Origin: Gammaproteobacteria bacterium
GTDB lineage: Bacteria; Pseudomonadota; Gammaproteobacteria; JAKDMP01
NCBI GenBank assembly: GCA_027018875.1
Contig: JALUYA010000014.1
Coordinates: forward strand, 1 to 64,000
Direction: 5' to 3'
Length of the DNA stretch: 64,000 nt
The notes under the pieces were generated by a model, which searched no databases, was not told where the DNA came from, and saw nothing but the letters and a program-made list of their open reading frames with translations. Numbering within the stretch: the stretch's first letter is position 1; the number at the start of each line of letters is the position of its first letter. This document shows positions 55,931-64,000 of the stretch, piece after piece. A program made the translations under genes and the position numbers.

Positions 55931-58018
55931 ATGCCCGCGCTACACTCCGCCCATGCCGAGGACAATCCATTCTATTCCGCAAGCACGCTGCCTTACCATC
56001 TACCGCCCTTCGACCGCATTCACGAGACCGACTTCGCCCCGGCCTTCGATCGCGGCATGGCCGAACAGCAGCAGGAGATCGAGGCCATCGTAACCAATCC
56101 GGCAACGCCCGATTGCGACAACACCCTGGCGGCCATGGAGCGCTCGGGACAGATTCTCGCCCGGGTAAGCGCGGTATTTTTCAACCTTGCCGCAGTAAAT
56201 GCAACGCCGGGAATCCATCGGCTTGAGACCGAACTCGCCCCCCGGCTTGCCGCGCATCACGATGCGATTCTACTCGATCCCAGGCTATTCGCCCGCATCG
56301 ATTCGCTGTACCGGAGGCGCGGGACTCTCGACCTGGATGCCGAGCAAAAACACCTTATCGAGCGCTATCACACCGATTTTGTTCGTGCCGGCGCCCGGTT
56401 GTCGCCGCCAGAGAAGGATCGCTTGCGCGTCCTCAACGCCCGCATCGCCGAACTGGAAACCGAGTTCCAGCAACGCCTGCTCAAGGCGAGCGCAGCCGCC
56501 GCGGTTCTGGTCACGAACCGGGACGATCTGGGCGGGCTGACACCGAAGGAGATCGAATCGGCGGCCGCGGCCGCGGAAAGAGCGGGGCACAAGGGCAAGT
56601 TTCTCATCACGCTGCAGAACACGACCCAACAACCCCTGCTCGCCAGGCTCGAAAACCGCAAGCTGCGGCGACGGATTCTGCGGGCCTCCATGGCCCGGGG
56701 TACCCATTCCGGGGCAACGGATACCCGTCCGGTCGTGGCCGAACTCGTGCGTCGGCGCGCCGAGCGGGCGCAACTGCTCGGCTATCCCAACCACGCAGCC
56801 TACGAGCTTGCGGACTCCACCGCCGGGACCACCGCCGCCGTCAACGAAATGCTCGGGCGCCTGACGCCGGCCGCCACGGCCAATGCCACCCGGGAAGCCG
56901 CGGAGCTGCAACAACTCATCGATAGCCACCACCCGGGGTTCCGCCTTGCCGCTTCCGACTGGCCCTACTACGCGGAGAAATTGCGCCGGGCGCGCTACGA
57001 CTACGACGAATCCGAGGCGCAGCCCTACTTCGAACTCTACCGGGTCGTCGAGGAGGGCGTGTTTTACGCCGCCTCGCGCTTGTATGGACTCAAATTCAAC
57101 CGTCGAACCGACCTGCCGACCTATCATCCGGACGTTCGGGTTTACGAGGTTTTCACCGCGGACGGCTCACCGTTGGGCCTGATCCTGACCGATTACTACG
57201 CCCGCGAGGGCAAGCACGGTGGTGCCTGGATGTCGAGCTTCGTGGATCAATCCACCCTGCTGGGCACCCGCCCGGTAATCCTCAACAACCTCAACGTGCC
57301 CAGGCCGCCACCGGGCCGGCCCACCCTGCTGGGCTTCGACGAGGTAACCACCCTGTTCCACGAATTCGGCCACGCCCTGCACGGCCTGCTGTCAAACGTG
57401 ACCTACCCGACCTTCTCGGGCACCGGCGTACCCCGGGATTTCGTGGAATATCCCTCGCAAGTCAACGAAATGTGGGCGACCTGGCCCGCGGTCCTAAAAC
57501 ATTATGCCCGCCACTACGAAACCGGCGAACCCATGCCTCAGGCCCTGGTCGAGAAGATCCTGGCCTCGCGAAAATTCAACCAGGGCTATGCCACCACGGA
57601 ATACCTGGCCGCGGCCCTGCTGGATCAGGCATGGCATCAACTTGCGCCCGGGGAAACACCTTCCGCCGACGCGCTCGAGAGCTTCGAGACCACCGCCCTG
57701 GAACGCGCCGGGGTCGATCTACCCTACGTGCCGCCCCGTTACCGCAGTCCCTATTTCGCCCACCTCTTCGCGGGCGGCTACGCCGCGGGCTATTACGCCT
57801 ACATCTGGAGCGAGGTGCTGGACGCGGACACCGTCGAGTGGTTCAAGGCCCACGGGGGACTCGAGCGCAGCAACGGGGATCACTTCCGCGAGGAGATCCT
57901 CTCCCGGGGGGGTAGCGCCGATCCCATGGCCCTGTTCGAGGCTTTTTACGGCGCCAAGCCGGACATTCAGCCGCTGCTGCAACGGCGTGGACTGGAACCC
58001 GGCGACGGGTCCGGCTGA
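55931..58018 (+). CDS. dcp: Peptidyl-dipeptidase, M3 family (Dcp-like)
   Basis: A 695-aa zinc metallopeptidase that removes C-terminal dipeptides from short peptides. The zinc site is LFHEFGHALHG (His 477, Glu 478, His 481). SGTGVPRDFVEYPSQVNEMWA and the C-terminal LFAGGYAAGYYAYIWSEVLDADT fit the Dcp branch better than oligopeptidase A. The N-terminal STLPYHLPPFDRI is also Dcp-like. I chose the ATG at 55931, although GGAG abuts it. An ATG at 55838 would add 31 residues with no family match. No signal peptide is seen, so it is probably cytoplasmic. Confidence 0.88.
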   Translation: MPALHSAHAEDNPFYSASTLPYHLPPFDRIHETDFAPAFDRGMAEQQQEIEAIVTNPATPDCDNTLAAMERSGQILARVSAVFFNLAAVNATPGIHRLETELAPRLAAHHDAILLDPRLFARIDSLYRRRGTLDLDAEQKHLIERYHTDFVRAGARLSPPEKDRLRVLNARIAELETEFQQRLLKASAAAAVLVTNRDDLGGLTPKEIESAAAAAERAGHKGKFLITLQNTTQQPLLARLENRKLRRRILRASMARGTHSGATDTRPVVAELVRRRAERAQLLGYPNHAAYELADSTAGTTAAVNEMLGRLTPAATANATREAAELQQLIDSHHPGFRLAASDWPYYAEKLRRARYDYDESEAQPYFELYRVVEEGVFYAASRLYGLKFNRRTDLPTYHPDVRVYEVFTADGSPLGLILTDYYAREGKHGGAWMSSFVDQSTLLGTRPVILNNLNVPRPPPGRPTLLGFDEVTTLFHEFGHALHGLLSNVTYPTFSGTGVPRDFVEYPSQVNEMWATWPAVLKHYARHYETGEPMPQALVEKILASRKFNQGYATTEYLAAALLDQAWHQLAPGETPSADALESFETTALERAGVDLPYVPPRYRSPYFAHLFAGGYAAGYYAYIWSEVLDADTVEWFKAHGGLERSNGDHFREEILSRGGSADPMALFEAFYGAKPDIQPLLQRRGLEPGDGSG

Positions 58019-58115
58019 GCCGCCAAGCCGCGGCCTACGGCCAAGTCCCTCGTCGCTTCCAGTCCGCTTGCCCGGACCGGAAGAAGAAACCGGGTTTTAT
58101 TCACCGGCCGCGTAC

Positions 58116-58144
58116 TTGAATCCCGGCGTTCAAACCCCCATAAT
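58116..58144 (+). promoter_or_regulatory. Putative ssrA promoter
   Basis: TTGAAT (58116-58121) and CATAAT (58139-58144) are separated by 17 bases. Transcription would start near 58151, leaving a short 5' leader for RNase P to remove before the mature end at 58156. Confidence 0.65.
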
Positions 58145-58155
58145 GAACTTTACGT

Positions 58156-58533
58156 GGGGGCGACCTGGCTTCGACGTGGGTCGCAAAACCCGAGGTGCAT
58201 GTCGAGGTGCAGTTCATCTCGTAAAACAAACTGCAAATCCATAGTTGCCAACAACGACAACTACGCACTCGCTGCTTAAACCCCAGTAGGGTGCCCTCTG
58301 ACCGGAGCCGCGCCTGTGCGTCCGGAGGATTCTAGGATCCATATCAGGGGTCGCATCACGCAGGATCGCGGCAACAGGGGTCTGGACTGATGCCGCTAAA
58401 ACCAAGTCGGACTGGCTGTTTGCTTTCCCTGCCCGTCGGGTAGCAGGCAGCAAGATCAATAGACCGGGATAAACATGTAGAGCCAACGGCGGAGGGCTTG
58501 CGGACGGGGGTTCGATTCCCCCCGCCTCCACCA
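58156..58533 (+). ncRNA. ssrA: Transfer-messenger RNA (tmRNA)
   Basis: A 378-base RNA that rescues stalled ribosomes and tags their products for proteolysis. The 5' end GGGGGCGACCTGGCTTCGACG pairs with the 3' end CGCCTCC before ACCA, making the tRNA-like acceptor stem. GGTTCGATTCC gives the T arm, and CCA is encoded at 58531-58533. The tag frame runs from the resume GCC at 58247 to TAA at 58277-58279 and encodes ANNDNYALAA, whose LAA end is the usual protease signal. The sequence between holds the pseudoknot region. The partner gene smpB is not in the window. Confidence 0.96.
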
Positions 58534-58566
58534 ATTCGATTCCCGACAACATCCTGGAAAGTCCAC

Positions 58567-58593
58567 AAGCCCGCATGGAGACGGGCTTTTTTA
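58567..58593 (+). terminator. Intrinsic terminator after ssrA
   Basis: Stem AAGCCCG / CGGGCTT with an 8-base loop is followed by TTTTTATT, 33 bases after the tmRNA CCA end. Confidence 0.9.
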
Positions 58594-58672
58594 TTGCCTA
58601 CGCATCCAACAAGGTCTAAAGTCGCCCCATAGAATCCTAAAACCTGGCGGGTATTGCGCGCAAGGGATTGAG

Positions 58673-59299
58673 GGCGGCAAGCATCGCATTGCGCGGCCGC
58701 GTCGGCGCCATGGCATTGGGGCCAGGCGCCAGCGTCGCTTCGTGGTGAGCACCCGCTCCAAGGCGGGCACGGCCGTGGCAGCCAATCGGCTCGAACGCCG
58801 CTTCACGGTGGCGCGCCCGGACCGGGCCTGGGTGGGCGATCTCACCTTTATCACCACCCGCCAAGGGTGGATTATATTTGGCGGTGCTGCTCGACCTGTA
58901 CTCCCGGCGTGTGGTGGGTTGGCCAATGTCGGAGCCTAACTGGTCATATGGGCCCTGGAGATGGCGCTTGTGCAGTGCCAGCCGATGCCCAGCCTGGTTC
59001 ACCACACCGATCGCGGCCAGACCTATGGCTGGGATCTACCGTCAATGCCTGGACCAGCAAGGTATGCAGATGAGCATGTCGCGTAAAGGCAACCGCTGGG
59101 ATAATGCAGTGACCGAGAGATCTTCTTCGCGACGCTGGAGTTCGAACTGATCGAGCAGCGCGTGTTCGCGACCCGCGATCAGGTTCGTCCGGCTATCTTC
59201 GAGTTCATCGAAGTGTTCTATGACCGTCAGCTGACACACCAAACACTAGATTACAAAACACCTGTGCAGGTTGAAAAGCAATACAGTCTAGCGGCTTAA
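58673..59299 (+). pseudogene. Decayed IS3-family transposase (OrfB-like) remnant
   Basis: Conserved pieces of an IS3-type DDE transposase are spread over two reading frames. In order they are RRQRRFVVSTRSKAG and DRAWVGDLTFITTRQGW (frame of 58742), LAVLLDLYSRRVVGWPM (frame of 58878), MPSLVHHTDRGQTYG (frame of 58940), QMSMSRKGNRWDNAVTE (frame of 58878), then FFATLEFELIEQR to a TAA at 59297-59299. At least four frame changes prevent a full protein. The 5' part and orfA are missing, and I found no clear terminal inverted repeats. The catalytic Asp, Asp and Glu positions are still visible. Confidence 0.85.
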
Positions 59300-59365
59300 T
59301 TTACCTGCCCGGAAAATGCGGGATAGTCCAGGCCCGTACCCCGGCGGTACCTTCCCGGTCGTAGC

Positions 59366-60301
59366 TCAGGGCTGTAGTTCTTCCCCGGATGGGGAAGGTT
59401 TTTTGGTAGCGAAATGCTGCCGGCTTACCCCGAGCATAAGGGCCGTGGCACTAGCGATGTATATCGATGAGTAGGTACCAACGATAATTCCGATTAGAAG
59501 CGCCAACGAAAAGCCTCTCAGTGCGGCTCCACCCACGATAAGAAGGGCAATCACCACAAGAAGCGTCATCCCCGATGTCATGATGGTTCGCGACAAGGTT
59601 TGATTGATGGCGGCATTCATAATCTCGATCGGCTCGCCGCGGCGCATCCGCTTGAAATTCTCGCGGATACGGTCAAATACTACCACGGTATCATTTACTG
59701 AATATCCAAGCACCGCAAGCACCGCCGCCAAAACATCCAGGTTGAATTGCCAATGGGTAAACGAGAAGATTCCTACCGTAAAGACCACATCATGAACGGT
59801 TGCCGCAACGGCTCCCAGGGCCAACCGCCATTCAAAGCGAATGAGCAAGTACACAAAAATCAGCAACAAGGTGACAATCAGGGCCAATGCCCCCTGATTG
59901 CGTAATTCCCCCCCTACCTGGGGGCCGACAATGCTGATTTGTTTTTCCACAACCTTCGGATTCGCCGCCTTCAGGGCACTCACGATGGTATCACCCTGAT
60001 TCTTTGCGACTTCGCCTTTAATAGGCCGCAGCCGCACGATGATATCCTGGGGGGAGCCAAAGTGCTGCGCCGTAAACTCCTTGATCCCCGCGGCTGCAAG
60101 TACCTTACGTACCGTCTCCGTGGTGACGGCCCGGGGGTAAGTCACCTCGACCACAACCCCGCCGGTAAAGTCCAACCCCATATTGAGCCCCCGGATTGCA
60201 AAAGAGGCAACGGCGGCGGCCAGCACAACCAGCGACATCGCAATCGCAAATTTGCGGGACTTGAGGAAATCAATGTGGGTGGTACGTTTAAAAAATTCCA
60301 C
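59366..60301 (-). CDS. secF: Protein translocase subunit SecF
   Basis: A 311-aa inner-membrane protein that with SecD uses the proton gradient to aid Sec export. One N-terminal helix (FAIAMSLVVLAAAVASFAI) is followed by GLDFTGGVVVEVTY. A periplasmic segment and five more helices follow, including GYSVNDTVVVFDRIREN and LSRTIMTSGMTLLVVIALLIVGG. It starts at GTG (60301) with AGGAG six bases upstream, 15 bases after secD. Its last codons overlap a terminator that acts on the opposite strand. Confidence 0.96.
   Translation of the reverse strand: MEFFKRTTHIDFLKSRKFAIAMSLVVLAAAVASFAIRGLNMGLDFTGGVVVEVTYPRAVTTETVRKVLAAAGIKEFTAQHFGSPQDIIVRLRPIKGEVAKNQGDTIVSALKAANPKVVEKQISIVGPQVGGELRNQGALALIVTLLLIFVYLLIRFEWRLALGAVAATVHDVVFTVGIFSFTHWQFNLDVLAAVLAVLGYSVNDTVVVFDRIRENFKRMRRGEPIEIMNAAINQTLSRTIMTSGMTLLVVIALLIVGGAALRGFSLALLIGIIVGTYSSIYIASATALMLGVSRQHFATKKPSPSGEELQP
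59380..59404 (+). terminator. Plus-strand intrinsic terminator inside the antisense 3' end of secF
   Basis: On the plus strand CTTCCCC (59380-59386) and GGGGAAG (59391-59397) enclose a 4-base loop and are followed by G and TTTTTT. It would stop transcripts coming from the ssrA/IS side before they run antisense through secDF. On the minus strand no T-run follows, so it would not end the secF message. Confidence 0.7.
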
Positions 60302-60316
60302 GATATGCTCCTCGGG

Positions 60317-62167
60317 TCAGACCGGCAGGGACTTCAAGCGCCGACCACCGAACACGGAATTTACGATGGCGCGCGTACCCATAATCGCAGTAAACATGGA
60401 GGTAATGATCCCAAGAGAAAGCGTGATCGCAAATCCCTTAACCGGACCGGTACCGATAGCGAATAGAACCAGACCGGCTATTAACGTAGTGAGGTTCGCA
60501 TCCGCAATGGTTCCCATCGCCCGCTCATAGCCGGCATGGATCGCCGCTTGCGGCGAAGCCCCGACTCTCAACTCCTCGCGGATACGTTCGTAGATCAGCA
60601 CGTTGGCATCCACCGCCATGCCAACCGTCAGCACGATACCGGCGATGCCCGGTAGCGTCAACGTCGCCTGCAACAAGGACAACAAGGCTATGATCAAGAT
60701 CAAATTCATGATTAGAGCGGCATCGGCAATCAGGCCAAATCCCTTGTAGTAGAGCACCATTCCCACGACCACCAGAATGAAGCCCAACATGACCGCGACA
60801 AATCCGTTACGGATATTTTGCCGCCCAAGACTCGGGCCAATGGTCCGCTCCTCGACAATGGAAACGGGAGCCGCAAGCGGCGTGCGTAATGTCAGTGCCA
60901 GGCTTTTGGCCTCTTGCGTGTTCAACCCCGTTATCTGAAACCGGCTCGAGAAAATCCCCTGTATGGTGGCCACATTAATCACCCGCTCGATTCTTTTGGT
61001 GTACGTAATGACCTTGCCGCCCACCTTCTTATTTTCCGTACGGTTCTGGATATACAGAACCGCCATGGGTTTGCCCAGATTGTGACGGGTCACCTCGCCC
61101 ATGCGGGCGGCCCCGGAAGAATTCAGGGTGACATTGACCGAAGGGGTTCCACTCTGCTGGTCGAAGCCCGATGTCGCATCGGTGATCTCGGGGCCCGAGG
61201 CCACGATTTCACGTTTCAGGAGAATAGGTAGATTGTTCTGATCCTTGAATAACTGGGCATTAAGGGGCACCTGCCCCGTTCGTGCCACTTCTTCGGGATC
61301 CGCCCCTTGGTATACCATGCGAAATTGTACTGTAGCCGTATCCCCAAGACGTTCCTTGGCACGGGCCGCATTGCGCATACCCGGAAGTTCGACTACGACA
61401 TAATCCCGACCCTGGCGTTGCACGATAGGTTCGGCAACACCCAGTTCATTGACTCGCCGGCGAAGCGCCGCAACATTTTCTTCAACGGCAAGATTTCTCA
61501 CCTGTTGCAACTGCGCCGGCGTCGGGACCACTCGGAGTATAGCCCTGCCCCGAGTCTCGAACCCGGTAAGGCTGTCAGTTGGATAACTCTTGCGAATAAG
61601 CTTTTCGGCCGCCGCACGAATGGAAGGATTGGCGAAGACAAACCGCAAGGTCTCACGATCCCGTGAAGCTGCGGTATAGCGCACCTGGTTCTTGCGAAGT
61701 TGATTCTGGATATCTTGCAATTCACTGTCGAGCATCTGATCGACCGCAGCCTTTAAATCAACCCGCAGGCGGAAATAGATTCCACCCACCAAATCAAGCC
61801 CTTTGGCCATTGGCTTCAGCCCCAGGTCCTGCATCCACCTCGGCGTACGCGGCACGAGATTCATGGCCACGGAATAGTTGTCTCCAACCGCTTTCCTGAT
61901 AATTGTATTGGCACGAAGTTGCTGCTCGGTGTTGGTAAATAGAATCATCCCCTTGCCCGGATCGCGGATCACCCGGTCATAGGGAACACCGGCAACTTTC
62001 AGCGCAGACACGGCCTTATCCATGGCCGCGGGGTTCAAGCGGCTCGAATTGATCTGGGTGATCTGGATCGCCGGGGCATCGCCAAAAATATTCGGCAGGG
62101 CGAAAATGAAGCCCCCCAGAATAATGAAGGCGATCAGCAGGTTTTTCCACAGTGGATAGCGATTCAT
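60317..62167 (-). CDS. secD: Protein translocase subunit SecD
   Basis: A 616-aa partner of SecF. An N-terminal membrane helix (LWKNLLIAFIILGGFIFALPNIFG) leads into the large periplasmic P1 domain (GLDLVGGIYFRLRVD). Five more helices follow, with AVDANVLIYERIREELR and LTTLIAGLVLFAIGTGPVKGFA. Length matches the family. It lies 86 bases after yajC in the usual yajC-secD-secF order. Confidence 0.97.
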   Translation of the reverse strand: MNRYPLWKNLLIAFIILGGFIFALPNIFGDAPAIQITQINSSRLNPAAMDKAVSALKVAGVPYDRVIRDPGKGMILFTNTEQQLRANTIIRKAVGDNYSVAMNLVPRTPRWMQDLGLKPMAKGLDLVGGIYFRLRVDLKAAVDQMLDSELQDIQNQLRKNQVRYTAASRDRETLRFVFANPSIRAAAEKLIRKSYPTDSLTGFETRGRAILRVVPTPAQLQQVRNLAVEENVAALRRRVNELGVAEPIVQRQGRDYVVVELPGMRNAARAKERLGDTATVQFRMVYQGADPEEVARTGQVPLNAQLFKDQNNLPILLKREIVASGPEITDATSGFDQQSGTPSVNVTLNSSGAARMGEVTRHNLGKPMAVLYIQNRTENKKVGGKVITYTKRIERVINVATIQGIFSSRFQITGLNTQEAKSLALTLRTPLAAPVSIVEERTIGPSLGRQNIRNGFVAVMLGFILVVVGMVLYYKGFGLIADAALIMNLILIIALLSLLQATLTLPGIAGIVLTVGMAVDANVLIYERIREELRVGASPQAAIHAGYERAMGTIADANLTTLIAGLVLFAIGTGPVKGFAITLSLGIITSMFTAIMGTRAIVNSVFGGRRLKSLPV

Positions 62168-62253
62168 ATCAACATTCCATTAACCAGCTAAAGGCAAGCT
62201 TTCCGGCGTACCCCTGCTTGGGAGCACCGTATTCATGTCCTTTCCCCAAACGT

Positions 62254-62589
62254 TCAGTTGTGCTTGACGGTGCCTTTGGGCAACACGGCACCGATCGAAT
62301 TTTTTTGTACCTGGATCACAACATTTTTGTCAATCTCCAGACCGATGAACTGATCACCGAGTGATCTGACCTTGCCGAGCATACCGCCCGAAGTGACTAC
62401 CTCGTCACCCACCGAAATCTGCTCGATCATCTGCCGATGTTGTTTCTGGCGTTTTTGCTGTGGACGAATCATGAGAAAATACATCAACACAAAAAAGCCG
62501 ACGATGATTAGAAAGAAAGTCCAATCTCCGCCACCGGGCGTAGCTGGAGAGGGGCCCGCGGCCCAAGCGCTGGGGATAAAAAACTGCAT
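62254..62589 (-). CDS. yajC: Sec translocase accessory protein YajC
   Basis: A 111-aa small membrane protein of the SecDF-YajC complex. One transmembrane helix (WTFFLIIVGFFVLMYFLMI) precedes RPQQKRQKQHRQMIEQISVGDEVVTSGGMLGKV, the family signature. The ATG at 62589 is chosen because GAGG lies seven bases upstream; a TTG two codons earlier is less likely. Confidence 0.95.
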   Translation of the reverse strand: MQFFIPSAWAAGPSPATPGGGDWTFFLIIVGFFVLMYFLMIRPQQKRQKQHRQMIEQISVGDEVVTSGGMLGKVRSLGDQFIGLEIDKNVVIQVQKNSIGAVLPKGTVKHN

Positions 62590-62634
62590 GGTCAACCTCT
62601 ATATCGGGCAAGTTTATTCGATTCAAGCACGGTA

Positions 62635-64000
<1,366 letters not shown>

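Noticed and set aside
59352-59376. tRNA-like string GTCGTAGCTCAGG near the secF end
   Set aside because: It resembles a tRNA D arm only; no anticodon arm, T arm or acceptor stem follows, and part of it codes for secF.

Overview
The window looks like a chromosomal core region of a GC-rich gammaproteobacterium. The strongest evidence is a long minus-strand cluster, rpsB-tsf-pyrH-frr-uppS-cdsA-dxr-rseP-bamA-skp-lpxD-fabZ-lpxA-lpxB-rnhB-dnaE-accA-tilS. It sits next to divergent map-glnD-dapC-dapD-dapE and to queA-tgt-yajC-secD-secF. The lineage cannot be fixed from the sequence alone. Several exported proteins are strongly basic, which hints at (but does not prove) an acid-adapted organism. There is no phage, plasmid, CRISPR array or rRNA. 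The only mobile-element trace is a decayed IS3-type transposase beside the tmRNA gene.

Layout. 1-2.9 kb: gltX behind a secreted sorbosone-dehydrogenase-like protein (both minus). 3-5.7 kb: acnA (plus), divergent from that pair with overlapping promoters. 6-12.8 kb: sucA-sucB-lpdA, encoding the 2-oxoglutarate dehydrogenase complex, followed by an exported polysaccharide deacetylase (all minus). 12.8-13.5 kb: a gene-free gap with hairpins, ending in the dxs promoter. 13.5-16.2 kb: dxs and folE2 (plus). 16.3-21.4 kb: a minus-strand unit with a YajR-like transporter, ribH, nusB, thiL, pgpA and a Ser/Thr kinase fused to a cyclic-nucleotide-binding domain. 21.5-26.5 kb: a small basic exported peptidoglycan-binding protein, argE (minus), the protease prc, and an exported protein of unknown function. 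26.5-46.7 kb: the large cluster for translation, isoprenoids, phospholipid, lipid A and outer-membrane assembly. 46.9-53.6 kb: map, glnD and the succinylase branch of lysine/diaminopimelate synthesis. 53.5-55.6 kb: an acyl-CoA synthetase and a hotdog thioesterase (minus). 55.9-58 kb: peptidyl-dipeptidase. 58.1-59.3 kb: ssrA (tmRNA), its terminator and the IS remnant. 59.4-64 kb: secF, secD, yajC, tgt and the 3' end of queA (minus).

How the genes work together. dxs and dxr supply isopentenyl units, which uppS turns into undecaprenyl diphosphate. cdsA and pgpA act on phospholipid. fabZ, lpxA, lpxB and lpxD make acyl chains and lipid A. bamA, skp, rseP and secDF/yajC export, assemble and police the envelope. 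dapC/D/E supply diaminopimelate for peptidoglycan and lysine. acnA plus the 2-oxoglutarate dehydrogenase complex point to an oxidative TCA cycle. Start and stop codons often overlap by 1, 4 or 8 bases, so translational coupling is common.

Most of the window is ordinary core genome. The points most worth a second look are the kinase/cyclic-nucleotide sensor fusion coupled to pgpA, a BamA lacking the usual arginine of its loop-6 VRGF motif, a Met/His/Lys-rich exported protein with an internal 15-bp tandem repeat, a structured rpsB leader, and a plus-strand terminator inside the antisense 3' end of secF.
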